From Micromonospora rubida (lineage in GTDB: Bacteria > Actinomycetota > Actinomycetes > Mycobacteriales > Micromonosporaceae): a DNA stretch of 64,000 nt. Positions within the stretch are counted from its first letter, which is position 1, and each line of letters opens with the position of its first letter. Both the position numbers and the translations under genes were made by a program. The stretch lies in the NCBI RefSeq assembly GCF_009908295.1, contig NZ_JAAALO010000007.1, positions 62,001 through 126,000 of the forward strand. The letters run 5' to 3'. The notes under the pieces are model-generated. The model did not search any database. It saw only the letters and a list, made by a program, of their open reading frames with translations, and was not told the origin of the DNA. Below are positions 61,378-64,000 of this stretch, in pieces.

Positions 61378-62438
61378 CGATGAGGCTCGGACTCAGTCTC
61401 GGTATGTTGCACGACCGGACCAGTCTCGACGATCTGTTGGCGTTGGCGCAGGCGGCGGACCAGTTGGGGTACGACGCGCTGTGGATCGCCGAGGCGTACA
61501 GCAGCGACGTGCCGACGCTGCTGGGCTGGCTGGCCCCGCAGACCGAGCGGATCGACCTGGGTGCCGCGGTCATGCAGATTCCGGCGCGGGCGCCGACGAT
61601 GACGGCGATGACCGCGGCGACGCTCGACCTGGCCAGCGGCGGCCGGTTCCGACTGGGGTTGGGGATCTCCGGCCCGGTGGTGTCCGAGGGCTGGTACGGG
61701 GTGCCCTTCGGACAGCCGTTGACCCGCACCCGGGAGTACGTGGCCGTGGTTCGCGCGGCGCTGACCCGCAGGCCGGTCCGGTTCGCCGGGCGGCACACGA
61801 CGTTGCCGCTGCCCGGGGCGCCGGGCGAGCCGCAACGGTTGACGATGCGCCCCCTGCGAAGTGACCTGCCGATCTACCTGGCGGCGTTGGGGCCGAAGAA
61901 TCTGGAACTGGCCGGGGAGATCGCCGACGGATCGCTGTCGCTCTTCCTGCCGCCGGAGGGCGTCGCGGAGACGCTGGCGCATATCGCGACGGGCCGGGAG
62001 CGGGCGTCGGGCGACAGGTCCGAATTCGATCTGGTCGCCACGTTGCCAATGGCCGTCGGTGATGACCTGGAGGCGTGCGCGAACAGGGTGAGGCCGTATG
62101 CCGCCCAATTCCTGGGCGTGGGTGGAAACGCCCGCAACTTCTACGTCGAACAGGCCGAGAGGCTCGGTTACGGAGACGCGGCGCACAGGGTGCGGAAACT
62201 GTTCCAGGAAGGCGATCCGGACGCCCTCGCGGCGGTACCGTTCGAATTCCTCGACCGCACGTGCCTAATTGGCCCCGCCGAGCGGATCGAGGCCAGGGTT
62301 CGGGCGTATGCCGCAGCCGGTCTCGGCACGCTGTCGGTCGCGCCACGCGGCGCCACGATGGGCGAGCGAATCGCCGGTCTGCGGGAGATGGCGGCTATCT
62401 GGCGGCGTTGTGGTTTTCCGCTGCGGCGTACTGGATGA
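61374..62438 (+). CDS. LLM-class (luciferase-like, flavin or F420) oxidoreductase of the NRPS-PKS cluster
   Basis: A 354-residue TIM-barrel oxidoreductase: MRLGLSLGMLHDRTSLDDLLALAQAADQLGYDALWIAEAYSSDVPTLLGWLA at the N terminus, ATLDLASGGRFRLGLGISGP and DLPIYLAALGPKNLELAGEIADG. This is the F420/FMN-dependent LLM family; the N terminus resembles F420-dependent members. ATG at 61374 overlaps the NRPS stop (ATGA). LLM enzymes in such clusters act as monooxygenases or reductases on carrier-bound intermediates. Its 3' end overlaps the convergent thioesterase gene by 44 bp. Confidence 0.92.
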   Translation: MTMRLGLSLGMLHDRTSLDDLLALAQAADQLGYDALWIAEAYSSDVPTLLGWLAPQTERIDLGAAVMQIPARAPTMTAMTAATLDLASGGRFRLGLGISGPVVSEGWYGVPFGQPLTRTREYVAVVRAALTRRPVRFAGRHTTLPLPGAPGEPQRLTMRPLRSDLPIYLAALGPKNLELAGEIADGSLSLFLPPEGVAETLAHIATGRERASGDRSEFDLVATLPMAVGDDLEACANRVRPYAAQFLGVGGNARNFYVEQAERLGYGDAAHRVRKLFQEGDPDALAAVPFEFLDRTCLIGPAERIEARVRAYAAAGLGTLSVAPRGATMGERIAGLREMAAIWRRCGFPLRRTG

Positions 62439-63459
62439 GCCAGTCACGGAATTCGGCGGTCGCGAATATCTCCGTGTGTGAGGAGCTGTACCGGATGTCG
62501 ACGCCGCCGTCGAACATGGTGGCGAGGTGTGCCATGACCTTGTCCTTGCTCTCGGCGATCGAGGTCAGGTAGGAGTCGGTGAACCAGGCGGTCGCCGTGG
62601 TGGCGACCGGGGCGAGCGTGCTGCCACCGGTGAGGCCGATCAGGTCGGCGACGACTCCGAGCCCGCGGTAGAGGACGCGCTCCATCGGGTCCTGGTGGGG
62701 GCGGGGATCGTCCATGCGTTCCAGCACCTGGGCGAGCGGCGTGTCGGCCGCGGGTTTGCGCAGCAGGCGGGCGGCCGGTTCGGGACGGCGCTTGAGCTGG
62801 TGCAGCCGGAACATGACGGCATCGCGTCTCGACGCGGCGAGGTGCCGCAGGTCCGGGTCGATGAAGAACATCCGCTCGACCGTCTCACCCTGGCCTTCCA
62901 GCAGGTTCGCCATCGCGACGGCGACGACGGCGCCGGCGCAGTATCCGGCGAGCCGGTAGGGACCCGCCGGCTGGGCGGCGCGGAGCTGGGCGCTGTACCG
63001 GGCGGCGAGCTCCTCGATCGACGCGGGCGTGGGCTCGTCGTACCACCCGGGGGCGCGCAGACCGATCAGGGGGGTCGGCAACCCGATCCCGTCGAGGTGT
63101 TTGAGGAACCAGTTCACCTCGCCGTCGGCACCGTGCACCAGCCACGTCGCGGTACCGCTTCCCCCCGGGAGGCGCAATTGCGGGCCGGGTCGGTTGATCG
63201 GCTGGTCGGCGATGAACTGACCGAGCTGTGCCGGGGTAAACACGCTGAGTGCCGCCTGATCGAGGCGGAGGTGAAAAATCTCGAACAGGTCGCGGCCGAT
63301 GCGTTCCCATTCCGCGTCGATGATGCCTAACTCACCGAGAGTGACATGTATCGGCGGCAGCTGTAACAATCCCATCGCCTCGGCGACGACCATTTGGCTG
63401 CCGACTGTCGCGTAATCGGCAAATTCGCTACTCAAGCGGCTCAGGGAGTCTTGTGGCAC
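62395..63459 (-). CDS. Thioesterase with a carrier-like N-terminal domain and Cys at the nucleophile position
   Basis: A 354-residue protein. The C-terminal two-thirds is an alpha/beta-hydrolase thioesterase like those that end NRPS/PKS lines: TWLVHGADGEVNWFL, PTPLIGLRAPGWYDEP, PYRLAGYCAGAVVAVAMANLLEGQG, with GYCAG where GxSxG is usual, and the late HTEIF as the catalytic-His region. The N-terminal 90 residues (LGELGIIDAEWERIGRDLFEIFHLRLDQAALSVFTPAQLGQFIADQ) look like an acyl-carrier fold in which the phosphopantetheine motif is lost (DAE instead of DSL). GTG at 63459 has no ribosome site but lies 6 nt after a TACACT -10 element, so the mRNA may be leaderless. Confidence 0.88.
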   Translation of the reverse strand: MPQDSLSRLSSEFADYATVGSQMVVAEAMGLLQLPPIHVTLGELGIIDAEWERIGRDLFEIFHLRLDQAALSVFTPAQLGQFIADQPINRPGPQLRLPGGSGTATWLVHGADGEVNWFLKHLDGIGLPTPLIGLRAPGWYDEPTPASIEELAARYSAQLRAAQPAGPYRLAGYCAGAVVAVAMANLLEGQGETVERMFFIDPDLRHLAASRRDAVMFRLHQLKRRPEPAARLLRKPAADTPLAQVLERMDDPRPHQDPMERVLYRGLGVVADLIGLTGGSTLAPVATTATAWFTDSYLTSIAESKDKVMAHLATMFDGGVDIRYSSSHTEIFATAEFRDWLIQYAAAENHNAAR

Positions 63460-63464
63460 GCGTC

Positions 63465-63470
63465 AGTGTA
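63465..63470 (-). promoter_or_regulatory. -10 element of a probably leaderless thioesterase transcript
   Basis: TACACT on the minus strand (63470 to 63465) ends 6 nt before the GTG start at 63459, placing the transcription start at or next to the start codon. The -35 position is weak. Confidence 0.45.
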
Positions 63471-63506
63471 GCTGGGAACCGATGGGGAGTCGTGGCGCAG
63501 TGGCCG

Positions 63507-63535
63507 TTGACACGCCCTGGACACGCGGCTATCGT
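63507..63535 (+). promoter_or_regulatory. Sigma70-type promoter of the polyketide synthase gene
   Basis: TTGACA at 63507-63512 and TATCGT at 63530-63535 with a 17-bp spacer, about 43 bp before the ketosynthase start; a near-consensus promoter. Confidence 0.6.
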
Positions 63536-63577
63536 CCCGGAGGCTGGTTGGCCCAAAAGTATTGTAAGGGAGTGTTG

Positions 63578-64000
63578 GTGACAGACACTCACGGCGCATC
63601 CGACAACGCCATTGCTATTGTCGGAGTGGCGGCACGGTTACCGGGCGCACGCAATGTCCGTGAGTTTTGGCGCAACCTCCAAGCCGGCGTGGAGTCTGTC
63701 GAGCGGCTCGACCCCGAGGTGGCGCGCGCGCGGCAACTGCCGTCCGAAGCGGCAGACGCACCGGGCTTCCAGCCGGTGACGAGTACCGCCGCCGATCTCG
63801 ACCTGTTCGATCCTGAGTTCTTCGGATTCACGCAACGTGAGGCCGAGCTTTGCGATCCGCAGTTCCGGCTGTTCCTTGAGCTTTCCTACACCGCGCTCAC
63901 CGACGCCGGCTACGACCCGCGCGGGATCGGGCAGCGGGTGGGCGTCTTCGGGGGCGCGACCACGAACCGGTACCGGATCGACTACCTCGAACGCAACCGC
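63578..64000 (+). CDS. Modular polyketide synthase, ketosynthase N terminus (runs off the right edge)
   Basis: The first 141 codons of a type I PKS. After a short Asp/His/Ser leader comes the ketosynthase start AIAIVGVAARLPGARNVREFWRNLQAGVESVERLD, then DLFDPEFFGFTQREAELCDPQFRLFLELSYTALTDAGYDPRGIG and VGVFGGATTNRY. The active-site Cys lies beyond the window. The segment before AREA-type DPQ reads LCDPQFR instead of MDPQQR, a variation seen in KS domains of hybrid lines. GTG at 63578 follows AAGGGAG; GTG at 63572 is also possible. With the NRPS module, LLM enzyme and thioesterase it forms one NRPS-PKS cluster. Confidence 0.93.
   Translation, partial: MTDTHGASDNAIAIVGVAARLPGARNVREFWRNLQAGVESVERLDPEVARARQLPSEAADAPGFQPVTSTAADLDLFDPEFFGFTQREAELCDPQFRLFLELSYTALTDAGYDPRGIGQRVGVFGGATTNRYRIDYLERNR

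Overview
The window is very GC-rich, with start codons split between ATG and GTG and a gene content (PknB-type kinase, two-component pair, modular NRPS/PKS, MoxR/VWA pair, ACR3, GH92, SCP2, double-module Lrp) that fits a filamentous actinomycete, most likely a Micromonosporaceae relative. This assignment rests on protein-family content and base composition only. It reads as accessory chromosome: catabolic, resistance, signalling and specialised-metabolism islands separated by scars.

Layout. 1-4.0 kb: MoxR ATPase/VWA metallopeptidase-like operon. 4.3-7.4 kb: M20 peptidase and an ABC-F ATPase that abuts a truncated oxidoreductase. 7.5-9.3 kb: a decayed N-acetylmannosamine (nan) locus whose GntR regulator and perfect operator survive while nanE, an Idh/MocA gene and an FAD oxidoreductase are truncated. 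9.5-12.9 kb: Ser/Thr kinase, YoaK-type membrane protein, NERD protein. 13.0-22.2 kb: a tightly coupled amino-sugar catabolic operon (binding protein, two permeases, Gfo/Idh/MocA dehydrogenase, GH89 alpha-N-acetylglucosaminidase; four GTGA stop/start overlaps) next to a secreted phosphodiesterase and a divergent two-module Lrp regulator.

22.2-29.4 kb: the most interesting part, a compact RiPP gene cluster on the minus strand: S9 peptidase, an easily overlooked 49-residue precursor peptide, a strong hairpin, a B12 radical-SAM C-methyltransferase, DUF5825, cytochrome P450 and MFS exporter. 29.5-32.1 kb: an NB-ARC/TPR (NLR-like) STAND protein whose reading frame is broken 25 nt from a canonical -1 slippery heptamer, with a TYGP-type motif present on both sides of the break. 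32.1-36.1 kb: arsenic resistance (acr3-arsR divergent from arsN1-like acetyltransferase and a flavoprotein with Cys pairs), followed by a LuxR-HTH remnant.

36.5-46.2 kb: subtilase with a recently duplicated P-domain, SDR, SCP2 protein, a glycogen-debranching-type enzyme with a 3'-end frameshift, P-type ATPase, universal stress protein. 46.4-49.3 kb: an alpha-oxoamine synthase plus FAD monooxygenase pair (small-molecule biosynthesis). 49.7-53.8 kb: class-C beta-lactamase-like serine hydrolase and a NarL-type two-component system. 53.8-57.7 kb: secreted GH92 alpha-mannosidase with two carbohydrate-binding domains, and a VOC protein. 58.0-64.0 kb: the edge of an NRPS-PKS cluster: a C-A-T module with a glycine-like specificity code, an LLM oxidoreductase, a thioesterase with Cys in place of Ser, and the start of a ketosynthase that runs off the right edge. 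No tRNA, rRNA, CRISPR array or intact IS element was seen.
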